From Prevotella sp. (lineage in GTDB: Bacteria; Bacteroidota; Bacteroidia; Bacteroidales; Bacteroidaceae): a stretch of 64,000 nucleotides of DNA. Under the pieces are notes generated by a model, which ran no database searches, was not told the origin of the DNA, and saw nothing but the letters and a program-made list of their open reading frames with translations. The stretch spans positions 124,001-188,000 of the forward strand of contig JAGCOB010000008.1 in NCBI GenBank assembly GCA_017645645.1, read 5' to 3'. This document shows positions 17,870 through 28,021 of the stretch, one piece after another (position 1 is the first letter of the stretch; each line of letters begins with the position of its first letter). A program made the position numbers and the translations under genes.

Positions 17870-19315
17870 TTAGTCTTCTTCTTTGATAATCTCTTGTCCG
17901 AATTTCTTCAGTCCTTTGAATGCTTTGTTCCAGAAACTGTTTTCCTTACGGCGTTCAGCTTCGATACGGGCTTCCTCTTCCGCTTTCTCACGGGCGATAC
18001 GCTCTTCTTCCTCCCGCTTCTGACGAGCCTCTTCTTCTGCACGGCGGATCTCATCTACCGTACGGACCACACCGGCAGGTGTCTCAACAGCCTGACGTGC
18101 CCTGCGTTGGTCTATCAGTATATCCTGTTGTTGTTTCTCATTGAAGAGGTCACGGTTGGCATCGATGTCCGCTCCTGCACAATTGATGTCACCCTTGGCA
18201 AGCAGTCCCAATACCGTATTCATCTGTCCGTCCTTGGCATTGACCTCAGGCAAGGTGGAGACAATGGTCTGTGTGACGAACCTGGAAGTGCGTATCTTGT
18301 CAATATGTGTATAGTTCGTAAACGCCTTCTCGATGTTCTTCAAATTAGCACCGCCGCCTGTGAGGATGATACCGCCCAGCAGTTTGTCGTAATATTCCTC
18401 AGGAACCTGACACCAGACGTTGGCGATGATCTCTTCCAGTCGTCCCTCTACAATTTCGACGAATTTTCGGCTTTCCACCTGACGGTCTGGGTCGATGGAG
18501 TATTTCAGATTATTGTCAATCTCGTTATTCTCGGTGATGGCACAGGCGTATTTCAGTTTCATCTTCTCGGCATCCTGCTCTTCCATCTGTAGGGAGGCGA
18601 TGTCCTTGGTGATATTATTTGCACCCAATGGAATGACGGCAAGATGTCGGAGGACATTTTTGAAATAGACACTCACTGTGGTGGTGCCAGCACCCATGTC
18701 TACCAGGACACAGCCAGAACGTTTCTCCGTTTCTGTCAGGACACTGTCGGCAAGGGCAAGTGGGGCGAGATACATTTCCGCCACATTGATTCCCGCAGCC
18801 TCAAAGCACATGTTGAGGTTTTTATAGAATGCTTTCCTCTGCAGGATATTCAGGAAGTTACCCTCAATATGGCCGCACTGGATACCTACAGGGTCCAGTT
18901 GGTACTGAGAGTCCACCTTATATTCCTGTACGGCAGCATCGAGAATTTCCTGATCGGGATATTTCATGTTACGGTTAGCATCCATCAGTTCGATGACCAT
19001 GTCTTGGGTAACTACCGTGTCGGCAGGCAGTTCCTTGGAGATTACATTGCGAATAGAGCGAATAGACTGACCACCCACGCCGACATATACCTGTGTGATA
19101 GATGTCTTGAGTTGTTTCTCCAGTTTGCTGACAATGGTCGTCAGACATTGGGCGGTCTTGTCAATGTTGTACACATAACCCTTGCGAATGAATGAGGAAG
19201 ACTCCTCCTTCACCACTGCCAGTACCTGAATACTGCCGTCAAGGTTTTTCTTTCCTGCGATACCTGTCATCTTGGATGACCCCAGTTCGATAGCAACGAT
19301 AAATTCTTTTGGCAT
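17870..19315 (-). CDS. ftsA: Cell division protein FtsA
   Basis: The 481-residue actin-like protein tethers FtsZ to the membrane. The actin-fold motifs ELGSSKMTGIAG at the start, VDMGAGTTTVSVY near residue 205 and LTGGGANLKNIEKAF near residue 320 are present. The C-terminal 80 residues form a highly charged Glu/Arg/Ala stretch (probably a long helix) followed by SFWNKAFKGLKKFGQEII, an amphipathic helix fitting the membrane-targeting tail of FtsA. The charged linker is longer than in enterobacterial FtsA. The gene lies between ftsQ and ftsZ, with 8 nt to ftsQ and 12 nt to ftsZ. Confidence 0.97.
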   Translation of the reverse strand: MPKEFIVAIELGSSKMTGIAGKKNLDGSIQVLAVVKEESSSFIRKGYVYNIDKTAQCLTTIVSKLEKQLKTSITQVYVGVGGQSIRSIRNVISKELPADTVVTQDMVIELMDANRNMKYPDQEILDAAVQEYKVDSQYQLDPVGIQCGHIEGNFLNILQRKAFYKNLNMCFEAAGINVAEMYLAPLALADSVLTETEKRSGCVLVDMGAGTTTVSVYFKNVLRHLAVIPLGANNITKDIASLQMEEQDAEKMKLKYACAITENNEIDNNLKYSIDPDRQVESRKFVEIVEGRLEEIIANVWCQVPEEYYDKLLGGIILTGGGANLKNIEKAFTNYTHIDKIRTSRFVTQTIVSTLPEVNAKDGQMNTVLGLLAKGDINCAGADIDANRDLFNEKQQQDILIDQRRARQAVETPAGVVRTVDEIRRAEEEARQKREEEERIAREKAEEEARIEAERRKENSFWNKAFKGLKKFGQEIIKEED

Positions 19316-19323
19316 CTTTTGTT

Positions 19324-20082
19324 CTATATTTTATTTTTTCTTCTTTTCTTGCAGATAATCTGATTGTCAAACTCCAAGTTGATGTAGGAGTATTTATTCC
19401 ATCCTGCCACACAGAGACCATAACGGTAGAATTTCTCCAAACGGTCCAGCTTCTGCTGGATGTTAGAAGCATTTCCCAGATAGACGATATGGTCTCCGAT
19501 ACGTGGTACCATCTCCATCGTTCCGTCAGGGAGTACATTGAGCTGTTCTATCTGACTGTGCCAGAAAGCGTTGTGCATGATAAAGGTCCCAATGCGGGAT
19601 AGTTTTTTCTGGGCATATGCGTGGGTGATATGTCCTGTGGCGACGACTAAGTCGCTGGTATACCGCGTATTAGGCATCATCTCACCATGAGCATCCACAT
19701 AGTAGTCTTCCCCGTTTTCAGCCTTCACACGTACCACTGGAAGTCGCTGGGTGAGGTTGATCTTGATATGACCACCCTGTGTCTTGAAACACTCTGCTGT
19801 CTCTACAAATGGATTCTTAAGGATGGTCTCCTCTATCTTGCGGACATCAATTTCCTTCATGGGTTGTCCCTGTGGATAGACCTTAGCCCGCTTCAGTTGT
19901 TCCTTGAGTTCCGTACCTCCCAGGAAGCCCTCAACTTTTCCATCCTCAATATTGATATCCACCTGTGTGCATACCGCCTTTTGGTCGTCAGGCTTGTTGA
20001 AAGCCGTGATGGCCAGGAACAGATAGCATGCCAGTGCGATGTCTATCAAGATGAATGCTGATTTCTCCCAGGAATATTTCAT
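19324..20082 (-). CDS. ftsQ: Cell division protein FtsQ/DivIB
   Basis: The 252-residue protein has one N-terminal membrane segment (SAFILIDIALACYLFLAITAF), then a POTRA-like region (VEGFLGGTELKEQLKRAKVYPQ, given here as the pieces VEGFLGGTELKEQL and KRAKVYPQ) and a beta domain. FtsQ links early and late division proteins in the periplasm, together with FtsB/FtsL. Sequence conservation in this family is low, so the call rests mainly on gene position between murC and ftsA plus topology. Its start codon overlaps the murC stop by 4 nt (ATGA), indicating translational coupling. Confidence 0.9.
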   Translation of the reverse strand: MKYSWEKSAFILIDIALACYLFLAITAFNKPDDQKAVCTQVDINIEDGKVEGFLGGTELKEQLKRAKVYPQGQPMKEIDVRKIEETILKNPFVETAECFKTQGGHIKINLTQRLPVVRVKAENGEDYYVDAHGEMMPNTRYTSDLVVATGHITHAYAQKKLSRIGTFIMHNAFWHSQIEQLNVLPDGTMEMVPRIGDHIVYLGNASNIQQKLDRLEKFYRYGLCVAGWNKYSYINLEFDNQIICKKRRKNKI

Positions 20083-21455
20083 TTTTTCTCTTGTAGTATC
20101 TTTGTTATTTGTGGTACCTGATTATCCAGGTCACCGGCTCCTAATACGATAAGCACTTCGAAAGAATGCTCCTTGACAAACTGTAGAACGTCATCCTTAC
20201 GGATGATCTTTTTCTCAATACCAGGGCGCAGGTTGTTATAGATAAGTTCAGAGGTGACCCCTTCTATAGGTAGCTCTCTGGCAGGGTATATCTCCGTCAG
20301 GATGACCTCGTCAAGTTGACTCAGCGCATTGGCAAAGTCTTTGTAGAAGTCACGGGTACGGGTATAGAGGTGCGGTTGGAAGATAGCGGTGATCTTCCTG
20401 TTGCGATAGAGTTCACGGATACTTTTGGCACTTTGGTAGATTTCCTTCGGGTGATGGGCATAGTCGCTGAGGAACACCATCTTGTCATTCTTGATCTTGA
20501 AATCGAAACGGCGGTCAACACCTCCGAAAGTCTTCATCCCCTGACGTAACTCATTAGCCGTGCATCCAGCAAGTTGTGCCATCGCCATAGCGGCGATGCC
20601 GTTCTCAATATTGATGGGGATAGGCTGTCCCAGTTCAATGTGGGTAACAGACTCAATGGGCGAGATAAAGTCGAAGGTAATCTCCCCGTTCTCGATATGG
20701 ATGTTCTCCGCATGGAAATCCCCCTCGTTAAGCGCATAGTCATAACGGCTAACACCCTCTTGCAGGTTTTCCTTCATCTCCAGACCACGATGGATGATCA
20801 AGGTCCCACCAGGTTGGATCAGTTCGGTATAATGGCGGAAACTTTCCAAATAAGCCTCCTTCGTACCGTAGATATCCAGATGGTCTGGGTCTGTTGAGGT
20901 GATGACGGTCATCCAGGGACGGAGCCAGTGGAAAGAACGGTCAAACTCATCAGCCTCGATGACGACGTAGTCAGATTCCGAGAGGATATAGTTGGTACCG
21001 TAGTTCTTGGAGATACCTCCGAGGAATGCATTGCAGTCCAGATGACTCTGGTGCATGATATGGGCACACATCGTCGACGTGGTGGTCTTGCCATGTGTAC
21101 CAGCCACGCAGAGTCCTTTATGCTGACGGGTCAGTGTTCCCAATACCTGGGCACGCTTCTGTATCTCAAAACCGTTGTTGCGGAAATACTGCAGTTCCTG
21201 ATGCTCGGCAGGGATGGCAGGGGTAAAGATCACCAGGCAGGAAGAGGGTTCCTTGCAGGCTTCCGGGATTTTACCCACGTTTTCCTCATAATGAATCTGC
21301 ATCCCTTCCTTCTCCAGTTGACGGGTCAGGTCGCTGGGCGTCTTGTCATAACCAGCCACCACCAGTCCACGACTGAGGAAGTAGCGGGCGATGGCACTCA
21401 TTCCGATACCACCTGCACCGATGAAATAAACTGCTTTGATATTATTCAGTTCCAT
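20079..21455 (-). CDS. murC: UDP-N-acetylmuramate--L-alanine ligase
   Basis: The 458-residue Mur ligase adds L-alanine to UDP-N-acetylmuramic acid, the first amino-acid step of peptidoglycan precursor synthesis in the cytoplasm. The N-terminal Rossmann motif is FIGAGGIGMSAIARYF, the ATP loop GTHGKTTTSTMCAHI is near residue 120, and later motifs EADEFDRSF and DYAHHPKEI are typical. Length matches the family. It overlaps ftsQ by 4 nt and starts 9 nt after the murG stop, deep inside the dcw operon. Confidence 0.97.
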   Translation of the reverse strand: MELNNIKAVYFIGAGGIGMSAIARYFLSRGLVVAGYDKTPSDLTRQLEKEGMQIHYEENVGKIPEACKEPSSCLVIFTPAIPAEHQELQYFRNNGFEIQKRAQVLGTLTRQHKGLCVAGTHGKTTTSTMCAHIMHQSHLDCNAFLGGISKNYGTNYILSESDYVVIEADEFDRSFHWLRPWMTVITSTDPDHLDIYGTKEAYLESFRHYTELIQPGGTLIIHRGLEMKENLQEGVSRYDYALNEGDFHAENIHIENGEITFDFISPIESVTHIELGQPIPINIENGIAAMAMAQLAGCTANELRQGMKTFGGVDRRFDFKIKNDKMVFLSDYAHHPKEIYQSAKSIRELYRNRKITAIFQPHLYTRTRDFYKDFANALSQLDEVILTEIYPARELPIEGVTSELIYNNLRPGIEKKIIRKDDVLQFVKEHSFEVLIVLGAGDLDNQVPQITKILQEKK

Positions 21456-21464
21456 AGGATGGTC

Positions 21465-22571
21465 TTAGTGGGCTAGTTTGATGACTTCTTTGGCTATGAT
21501 CTCTGCAGAATCAGGCAAGGCCAGTTTGAGGATGTGTTCCTTCAGGGAGGCCAGTTTCTCCTCATCCTTCACAGTGTCGATGGCAAGAGGCATCAGTATT
21601 TTAGAAGCCTCACTGTCTTTCACATAGATGGCTGCCTTCACGTTGACAAGTGCCATCGCGTTCTTCGTCTGGTGGTCTTCTGCCACATTGGGACTAGGCA
21701 CTAAGATGACAGGTTTGCCAATCAGACAGAACTCCGAGATACTGCTGGCACCGGCACGACTGATGACCAGATCGGCAGCTTGATAGGCTGCTCCCATGTC
21801 ACTGATGAAGTCGGTGACGACCAGATTGTCAGGCTGTCCTTCTTTCTGTAATTGTTCCATGATGGAAGCATGGTAGTATTTTCCAGTTTGCCATACAAAC
21901 TGTACTTCACTATTGCGTATCAGGTCTAAATGCTGAAGGACGCTCTCGTTGATGGTTCTGGCACCCAGACTTCCGCCTACCAAAAGAATTGTTTTCTTAA
22001 CGGGGTCCAGTCCGAAGGAGCGAACGGCATCCTCTTTGGTGACGGTTGTCTCCAGTAGAGACTGACGGACGGGATTACCCGTCTTGATAATCTTGTCGGC
22101 AGGGAAGAAACGCTCCATCCCGTCATAGGCAACACAGATTTTCTCTGCTTTCTTTGCCAACAACTTGTTCGTGACACCTGCGTATGAGTTCTGTTCCTGT
22201 ATCAGACAAGGGATGCCCATGGCGGCGGCTTTATTCAAGGTAGGACCGCTGGCATAGCCACCTACTCCCACAGCCACCTGTGGCTGGAAGTCCTTGATAA
22301 TCTTCTTTGCCATTCGCTGGCTTTTCCATATCTTATACAGGACTTTGAAGTTCTTCAACAGATTCTTACGGTCGAAGCCGCAGATCGGTAGTCCCTTGAT
22401 GTCATAACCGGCAGCAGGTACACGTTGCATCTCCATACGACCTAAAGCACCTACAAAGAGAATCTGTGCCTCAGGGCGGAGTGCCTTGATAGCGTTAGCA
22501 ATGGATATGGCCGGGAAGATATGTCCACCCGTGCCACCACCACTGATAATTACCCTTAAATCGTCTTTCAT
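21465..22571 (-). CDS. murG: UDP-GlcNAc:lipid I N-acetylglucosaminyltransferase (MurG)
   Basis: The 368-residue peripheral membrane glycosyltransferase converts lipid I into lipid II. The loop ISGGGTGGHIFPAISIA at the start and later VGGYASGP, LVGGSLGARTINE and ISRAGASSISEF (the UDP-GlcNAc site) are all present. The frame is open 27 nt further upstream, but the ATG at 22571 (MKDDLRVIISGGG) is the normal start. A 58-nt gap separates it from ftsW, unusual for this cluster, and the gap contains a possible internal promoter (22596-22627). Confidence 0.97.
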   Translation of the reverse strand: MKDDLRVIISGGGTGGHIFPAISIANAIKALRPEAQILFVGALGRMEMQRVPAAGYDIKGLPICGFDRKNLLKNFKVLYKIWKSQRMAKKIIKDFQPQVAVGVGGYASGPTLNKAAAMGIPCLIQEQNSYAGVTNKLLAKKAEKICVAYDGMERFFPADKIIKTGNPVRQSLLETTVTKEDAVRSFGLDPVKKTILLVGGSLGARTINESVLQHLDLIRNSEVQFVWQTGKYYHASIMEQLQKEGQPDNLVVTDFISDMGAAYQAADLVISRAGASSISEFCLIGKPVILVPSPNVAEDHQTKNAMALVNVKAAIYVKDSEASKILMPLAIDTVKDEEKLASLKEHILKLALPDSAEIIAKEVIKLAH

Positions 22572-22595
22572 ATACCTTATATATAGAGAACCTTG

Positions 22596-22627
22596 CAAAA
22601 TTACGAATTAAATTTCTTTTTGACGAA
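22596..22627 (-). promoter_or_regulatory. Possible internal promoter in front of murG
   Basis: On the minus strand TTCG (22624-22627), 20 nt, then TAATTTTG (22596-22603), 24 nt before the murG ATG. The -33 element has one mismatch. It falls in the longest gap of the ftsI-to-ftsZ part of the cluster. Confidence 0.45.
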
Positions 22628-22629
22628 TG

Positions 22630-23871
22630 TTACCCGATATTTTTTACGTCAACGGGCTCTTTCTTCATTTTTGCCGAACGACTGATGCTCAGGATAGCAC
22701 CTACATAGGCGCAATTGATAATCGTGGAGGTACCGCCTTTTGAGATGAGGGGCAGCGGTTGTCCTGTCACAGGGGCAAGTCCTACCGCCACCATCATATT
22801 GAAGGCAGCTTGGACGACAAGCAACAGGGCGAGTCCCATAACCAGGAAGGCAGGGAAGTTGTTCTCACAGTGACTGGCGATGCGTGCCGCGCGATAGAGC
22901 AGTACGATATACAGGAAGGCTACGGCGAAGGCCCCCAAGATTCCTAGCTCCTCGATGACGATGGCATAGATGAAGTCGGAGAATGCCTGGGAGAGGAAGT
23001 CACGCTCGACAGACTGTCCCGGTCCTTTTCCGATGATGTTACTCGACACGATGGCAATGTTGGCATGGGCCACCTGGGCATCTTTGTCTAGGTCGTAGTC
23101 TTGTGGTGATACATCCTCCTTGCCGAATTTGAGGATACGTCCCTTCCAAGTATCGGCACGGTGGAGCATCTTCTCCAATTTACTCTTTTTCTTAGGTTGT
23201 TCCGTCTGTTCCGTCTTGGTGACTTCCTGTCCCGTCGTGTCATGTCCCACCAGCATCACCATGGAGATGGCAAGGAAAGCGAAGAGACCTAGGATGCCGA
23301 CTAGTTTGCCCAGTTGTCTCATGGGTACGAGTCCTATGAACATCATCAGGATGACGACAGCGAAAAGCAGTGCCGCTGTGGAAAGATTCTCAAGACCTAT
23401 CAGGAAACAGGTAGGAATGGTAATCCAAAGGATCCACTTAAAGGCTTTCTTGTCGGCACCGTTCTCCCGTTGCATAGCACTGAGAATCTGTGCTGTGGCA
23501 AGGACGATAGTTCCCTTGGCAATCTCGGAAGGCTGGAAGGTAATACCAAAGATAGGGATGACACGGTTGGCACCGTTGATAGACTGTCCGAAGGCAAGTA
23601 CCCATATCAAGGTGACTGCACTGATAAGCAACAAGAAGGGAGTCATGAGCTTAAAGAACCTGCAGGGAATGTTCAGCGTGATGACAGCGACCACCACACC
23701 AAAGATAATTGTTCCTGCATGATAGACTATCGGACCGATGTAGTTATGACTCTTGTAAGTCAAGTTGCTGGAGGCAGAAAACACCTCCACAATACTGATC
23801 ATACAAAGAAAGAAGAACACCATCCAGATGACCTTGTCTCCCTTGAAAATATTACCTATTTTTTTGTTCAC
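22630..23871 (-). CDS. ftsW: Lipid II polymerase FtsW (SEDS family)
   Basis: The 413-residue multi-spanning protein belongs to the SEDS family (FtsW/RodA), which polymerises septal peptidoglycan from lipid II with its partner FtsI. Family signatures include FGITFQPSEIAKGTIVL (near residue 125) and the C-terminal GLAPVTGQPLPLISKGGTS. A hydrophilic loop of about 65 residues (rich in Lys and Glu, around 205-270) lies between the middle membrane segments and fits the large extracytoplasmic loop of the family. RodA is the alternative, but position inside the dcw cluster supports FtsW. Confidence 0.95.
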   Translation of the reverse strand: MNKKIGNIFKGDKVIWMVFFFLCMISIVEVFSASSNLTYKSHNYIGPIVYHAGTIIFGVVVAVITLNIPCRFFKLMTPFLLLISAVTLIWVLAFGQSINGANRVIPIFGITFQPSEIAKGTIVLATAQILSAMQRENGADKKAFKWILWITIPTCFLIGLENLSTAALLFAVVILMMFIGLVPMRQLGKLVGILGLFAFLAISMVMLVGHDTTGQEVTKTEQTEQPKKKSKLEKMLHRADTWKGRILKFGKEDVSPQDYDLDKDAQVAHANIAIVSSNIIGKGPGQSVERDFLSQAFSDFIYAIVIEELGILGAFAVAFLYIVLLYRAARIASHCENNFPAFLVMGLALLLVVQAAFNMMVAVGLAPVTGQPLPLISKGGTSTIINCAYVGAILSISRSAKMKKEPVDVKNIG

Positions 23872-23876
23872 CTTTT

Positions 23877-23908
23877 TATTTGACTATTTACTTATTTGAA
23901 TATTTATA
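23877..23908. repeat. Four copies of an 8-nt tandem repeat at the murD/ftsW junction
   Basis: TATTTGAC, TATTTACT, TATTTGAA and TATTTATA in a row, filling most of the gap between the murD stop and the ftsW start. Same family as 3208-3250 and 26512-26549. Confidence 0.75.
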
Positions 23909-25235
23909 GGGCGCGGGCTAATTCCTTGAATTGTTCTCCACGGTCTTCCATATTCTTAAAGAGATCGAAAGAGGCACAGCACGGACTCAAAAGGACGGTC
24001 ATGCCTGGTTCTGCCATTTCATAGCATGCCTCTATACATTCTTTCATCGAATGGGTGTCGCGGACGGGAATGCCCAGTGCGTCGAAGTTGTCGTGCAGTT
24101 TCTGGTTGTCGGCACCGAGGTATACTAACCCTGCGCATTTCTCTTTGACTAAAGGCTTGATGGGGTCGTAGTCATTGCCCTTGTCCTTGCCGCCGATAAT
24201 CAGGATGGTCTTGGTCTTCATACTCTCCAAGGCATACCAACAGGCATCGACATTCGTCGCTTTGGAGTCGTTGACATACAGAACCCCACGGACAGTACAT
24301 ACCTTCTCCAAACGATGCTCCACGCCGGGGAAGTCACTCAGGGACTTACGGATGACCTCTTTCTTGATTCCTGCGATATTGGCAGCGATACCGGCTGCCA
24401 GGGAGTTGTAGATATTGTGCTTGCCTGTGAGACTGAGAGACTCCTGTTCCATATTGAAGGGTTCCGGTTGTTCTATCTTGTATTGTCCCTCCTCGATATA
24501 ACCGATACTGCCTTTCTCCTTCAGTTCAGAGAAGGGGTATTGGATAGAAAGGATATGATATTTCTCCAGTTCTTTCTTGATGATTGGATCGTCGTTCCAG
24601 TAGATGAAAGCATCCTGTGGCGTCTGGTTCTGGATGATACGCATCTTCGAGTCCACATAGTTCTGCATCTTGAAATCATAACGGTCCAGATGGTCTGGTG
24701 TGATATTCAGCAGGATGGCAATGTTGGCCCGGAAGTCGTACATGTTATCCAACTGGAAGGAACTCAGTTCGATGATATAATATTCATGGGGCTCCTCTGC
24801 AACCTGCAGGGCCAGTGAGTTACCGATGTTGCCGGCCAGTCCGGCATCGTAGCCCGCCTTCTTGAAGATATGATAGATGAGGCTCGTCGTCGTCGTTTTA
24901 CCATTGGAGCCGGTGATACAGATCATCTTGGAGTTGGTATAGCGTCCTGCAAACTCAATCTCGCTGATGATACGGATCCCTTTTTCCTTGATCTTGACAA
25001 TCATAGGAGCAGTATCGGGAATACCGGGACTCTTGATAATCTCGTCGGCATTCAGAATCTTCTCTTCCGAATGTTGTCCCTCTTCCCATGCGATATGATG
25101 GTCGTCCATCAGTTTCTTGTATTTCTCGTTGATCTTCGACATGTCACTGACAAACACGTCGAAACCCTTTTTCTGGGCGAGGACGGCTGCACCAGCACCG
25201 CTCTCTCCTGCTCCTAATATGACGATTCTGCTCAT
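23904..25235 (-). CDS. murD: UDP-N-acetylmuramoyl-L-alanine--D-glutamate ligase
   Basis: The 443-residue Mur ligase adds D-glutamate to the growing precursor. The N-terminal ILGAGESGAGAAVLA, the ATP loop ITGSNGKTTTTSLIYHI (near residue 110) and VNDSKATNVDACW plus IIGGKDKGNDYDP are typical of MurD. The start overlaps the mraY stop by 4 nt. The last bases lie in an AT-rich octamer repeat that also fills the gap to ftsW. Length is normal. Confidence 0.97.
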   Translation of the reverse strand: MSRIVILGAGESGAGAAVLAQKKGFDVFVSDMSKINEKYKKLMDDHHIAWEEGQHSEEKILNADEIIKSPGIPDTAPMIVKIKEKGIRIISEIEFAGRYTNSKMICITGSNGKTTTTSLIYHIFKKAGYDAGLAGNIGNSLALQVAEEPHEYYIIELSSFQLDNMYDFRANIAILLNITPDHLDRYDFKMQNYVDSKMRIIQNQTPQDAFIYWNDDPIIKKELEKYHILSIQYPFSELKEKGSIGYIEEGQYKIEQPEPFNMEQESLSLTGKHNIYNSLAAGIAANIAGIKKEVIRKSLSDFPGVEHRLEKVCTVRGVLYVNDSKATNVDACWYALESMKTKTILIIGGKDKGNDYDPIKPLVKEKCAGLVYLGADNQKLHDNFDALGIPVRDTHSMKECIEACYEMAEPGMTVLLSPCCASFDLFKNMEDRGEQFKELARAL

Positions 25236-26506
25236 CTTACTTTTAATGTTATGATCGTTAATGCTACTAATATGATGGTGGTAATCCAGAAACGGATGGT
25301 GATCTTCGACTCATGGAAGGGACGATGGGGCCACCCTTTCAGGATATACGTACTGGTCTGGTCGAGTTGGGAGTCCAGTCGGCGGAAGGTGTCGTGGATA
25401 GGTGTGGCACGGAAGACACGGACGCGCTTGCCCTTGCGCTTCTGAATCTTAAACCATTGGGTCTGTATGATGACGCTTAGGCTCTCGATGAAGAAGATAC
25501 CGCAGAGGATCGGCAATAACAACTCCTTGTGGACGATGATGGCACAGACACCGATGATACCGCCGATGGTCAGGGATCCTGTGTCGCCCATGAATATCTG
25601 GGCAGGGTAGGCGTTATACCAGAGGAAACCGATCATCGCACCGACGAAGGCACTGAGGAATACTACCAGTTCCTGTGAGCCTGGGATATACATGATGTCA
25701 AAATAGGCAGCATAGACGATGTGACTACTCACATAAGCAAAGATGATGAGTGCCACACCGATAATCGCGGAGTTTCCTGCACACATACCATCCATACCGT
25801 CGTTGAGGTTGGCTCCGTTGCTGACAGCCGTGACGACGAAAATCGTCATCAGGACAAAGAGAATCCAGCCTGCCGCCACCTTGTAGTCGCCGCAGAACGA
25901 CATGATGTCCGAGTAGTTTAGGTTGTGGTTTTTGATGAACGGGATAGTGGTATGTAGCGATTTGACAGCCTCCGTTTTATGCTTGACGACAATCTCCTGT
26001 TTGTTCTGCTGAGGCTCTGAGACGTTCTCACGCACCACTGCATCGGGACTGAGCCAGAGCACCAGTCCGACGATAAAACCGATGGATACCTGTCCGATGA
26101 TTTTATAGATTCCTTTCAGTCCGTCTTTATTCTTTTTGAAAATCTTGATATAGTCGTCCATGAAGCCCAGAAAACCGAGCCATATGGTGGTGACTATCAT
26201 TAAAAGAAGATAGATGTTACGCATACGTCCCAACAACAGGACAGGAACGAGGATGGAGACGATAATGATGATACCGCCCATGGTGGGAACTCCTTTCTTC
26301 TCCACACCGAAGGGGTCGATGCTGACATCCCGTGCGGTCTCTGAGATATTACGTCGTTTCATCCATTTGATGAATCGCTCACCGAACCATGCTGAGATGA
26401 TGAGTGACAGGATAAGCGCCAGCAAGGCACGGAAGGAGATATATGACCAGATATGTGCTCCCGGGATGTTGAACTGTTCTAGGAATCTGAAAAGGTAGTA
26501 TAGCAT
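25232..26506 (-). CDS. mraY: Phospho-N-acetylmuramoyl-pentapeptide transferase (MraY)
   Basis: The 424-residue polytopic enzyme transfers phospho-MurNAc-pentapeptide to undecaprenyl phosphate, forming lipid I. Conserved pieces include PTMGGIIIIVSIL, FMDDYIKIFKKNKDGL (catalytic Asp pair), NGANLNDGMDGM and the C-terminal TPIHDTFR region. It is longer than the 360-residue enterobacterial enzyme because of an insert of about 60 residues (roughly 165-225), a feature I associate with Bacteroidetes MraY. It lies between murE and murD. Confidence 0.97.
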   Translation of the reverse strand: MLYYLFRFLEQFNIPGAHIWSYISFRALLALILSLIISAWFGERFIKWMKRRNISETARDVSIDPFGVEKKGVPTMGGIIIIVSILVPVLLLGRMRNIYLLLMIVTTIWLGFLGFMDDYIKIFKKNKDGLKGIYKIIGQVSIGFIVGLVLWLSPDAVVRENVSEPQQNKQEIVVKHKTEAVKSLHTTIPFIKNHNLNYSDIMSFCGDYKVAAGWILFVLMTIFVVTAVSNGANLNDGMDGMCAGNSAIIGVALIIFAYVSSHIVYAAYFDIMYIPGSQELVVFLSAFVGAMIGFLWYNAYPAQIFMGDTGSLTIGGIIGVCAIIVHKELLLPILCGIFFIESLSVIIQTQWFKIQKRKGKRVRVFRATPIHDTFRRLDSQLDQTSTYILKGWPHRPFHESKITIRFWITTIILVALTIITLKVR

Positions 26507-26511
26507 ATGAT

Positions 26512-26549
26512 CAATTTACTATTTGACGATTTACAATTTACTATTTAGG
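26512..26549. repeat. AT-rich tandem repeat at the murE/mraY junction
   Basis: Units CAATTTAC, TATTTGAC, GATTTAC, AATTTAC and TATTTAGG in tandem between the murE stop and the mraY start. It shares TATTTGAC and AATTTAC units with 3208-3250 (other strand) and 23877-23908. Confidence 0.75.
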
Positions 26550-28002
26550 CTACGCCAAAAATCTCTCTCACTATTTCACGGTCGTCAAAGTGGTGCTTGA
26601 CACCCTTGATTTCCTGATAATCCTCATGTCCCTTGCCTGCAATGAGGATGACATCGCCCTTTTGTGCCATCATACAAGCCGTACGGATGGCTTCCTTACG
26701 GTCAGTGATACTGACAGTTTTCTTCATCTGTTGGGCATTGAGTCCTGCCAGCATGTCGTTGATGATATCCTGTGGCTCCTCAAAACGGGGGTTGTCGCTG
26801 GTGATGATGACACGGTCACTCTGTTTGGCAGCCTCCTGGGCCATCAGCGGACGCTTGCCCTTGTCCCGATTGCCGCCTGCCCCGCATACCGTGATGATCT
26901 GTCCGCTCTTTCCTTCCATGACCTCATGGATGGCATTCAGCACATTCTCCAAGGCATCGGGTGTGTGTGCATAGTCGACAATCGCCGTGACTCCCTCTTG
27001 GGAACGGATGGGTTCCAAGCGTCCTGCCACACTCTTAAGCGTACTCAGTATAACGAGGATATCCTCGGGTTTCTTGCCTAACATGATGGCGGCTCCATAG
27101 ACCGCCAAGAGGTTGCTGACATTGAACTTCCCGATAAACTGTACGCCGACCTCATGTCCGTCAATCTCCAGATACATACCTTCGAAATGACATTCGATGA
27201 TGCGGGCGCGAAAATCAGCCATCGTACGGGTGGAGTAGGTCTTAACCTTTGCCTTGCAGTTCTGTACCATCACACTGCCGTTCTTGTCGTCGGCATTGGT
27301 GATGGCAAAGGCATCTTTGGAAAGACTGTCGAAGAACGCCTTCTTGGCATCCCGGTAGTTCTCAAAAGTCTTATGATAGTCCAAGTGGTCGCGTGTCAGG
27401 TTCGTAAAGAGTCCGCCCGTGAACTTCAGTCCGCCGATGCGCTGCTGGGCGATGGCATGACTGGAACATTCCATGAAGGCATATTCGCATCCTGCCTCCA
27501 CCATCTTGCTCAGCAAGCGGTTCAGTTCGATGGGGTCGGGCGTGGTATGGTCGGCAGGAATCGCCTCGTCCTCGATATAGTTACAGACCGTGGAGAGCAG
27601 TCCGCATTTATGTCCGAACTTACGGAACATATTATATAATAAGGTGGCAATGGTCGTCTTGCCGTTTGTTCCAGTGACACCCACCAGTTTCAGTTTCTTG
27701 GAAGGCTCTCCGAAGAACACGGTGGCTACGGATCCCACGGCACTCTCCGTAGAGGAAACTTGTATATAGGTTACCCCTTCGGTCTTCTCTTCAGGCAGGT
27801 CTTCACACAGCACGGCAGCGGCACCCAGTTCCAGCGCTTTGGGAATGAATTTATGTCCGTCAGTCTGGGTTCCTTTCATGGCAACAAACAGATGTCCCTT
27901 CTCAATCTTCCGGGAATCGATATTCACACCGGTGATGTCGATAGCTTCATCACCGATGATGCAGAGCGGTTTGACGTATTTAAGCAGTTCTGTTAGTATC
28001 AT
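26545..28002 (-). CDS. murE: UDP-MurNAc-L-Ala-D-Glu--meso-diaminopimelate ligase
   Basis: The 485-residue Mur ligase adds the third residue of the stem peptide. The ATP loop [15 protein letters not shown] is near residue 110. The motif DNPRFE (near residue 405) is the DNPR-type signature of enzymes that add meso-diaminopimelate rather than lysine, so the wall should be of the DAP type. Other family motifs are [12 protein letters not shown] and [14 protein letters not shown]. Nineteen bases separate it from ftsI and an AT-rich repeat separates it from mraY. murF, which normally follows, is absent from the cluster. Confidence 0.97.
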   Translation of the reverse strand: MILTELLKYVKPLCIIGDEAIDITGVNIDSRKIEKGHLFVAMKGTQTDGHKFIPKALELGAAAVLCEDLPEEKTEGVTYIQVSSTESAVGSVATVFFGEPSKKLKLVGVTGTNGKTTIATLLYNMFRKFGHKCGLLSTVCNYIEDEAIPADHTTPDPIELNRLLSKMVEAGCEYAFMECSSHAIAQQRIGGLKFTGGLFTNLTRDHLDYHKTFENYRDAKKAFFDSLSKDAFAITNADDKNGSVMVQNCKAKVKTYSTRTMADFRARIIECHFEGMYLEIDGHEVGVQFIGKFNVSNLLAVYGAAIMLGKKPEDILVILSTLKSVAGRLEPIRSQEGVTAIVDYAHTPDALENVLNAIHEVMEGKSGQIITVCGAGGNRDKGKRPLMAQEAAKQSDRVIITSDNPRFEEPQDIINDMLAGLNAQQMKKTVSITDRKEAIRTACMMAQKGDVILIAGKGHEDYQEIKGVKHHFDDREIVREIFGVA

Positions 28003-28021
28003 ACGATTGCTTGTTTTTAGT

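Noticed and set aside
26507..28021. Missing murF/ddl hidden within the dcw cluster
   Set aside because: All frames between ftsI and ftsQ are accounted for by murE, mraY, murD, ftsW, murG and murC; neither gene is here.
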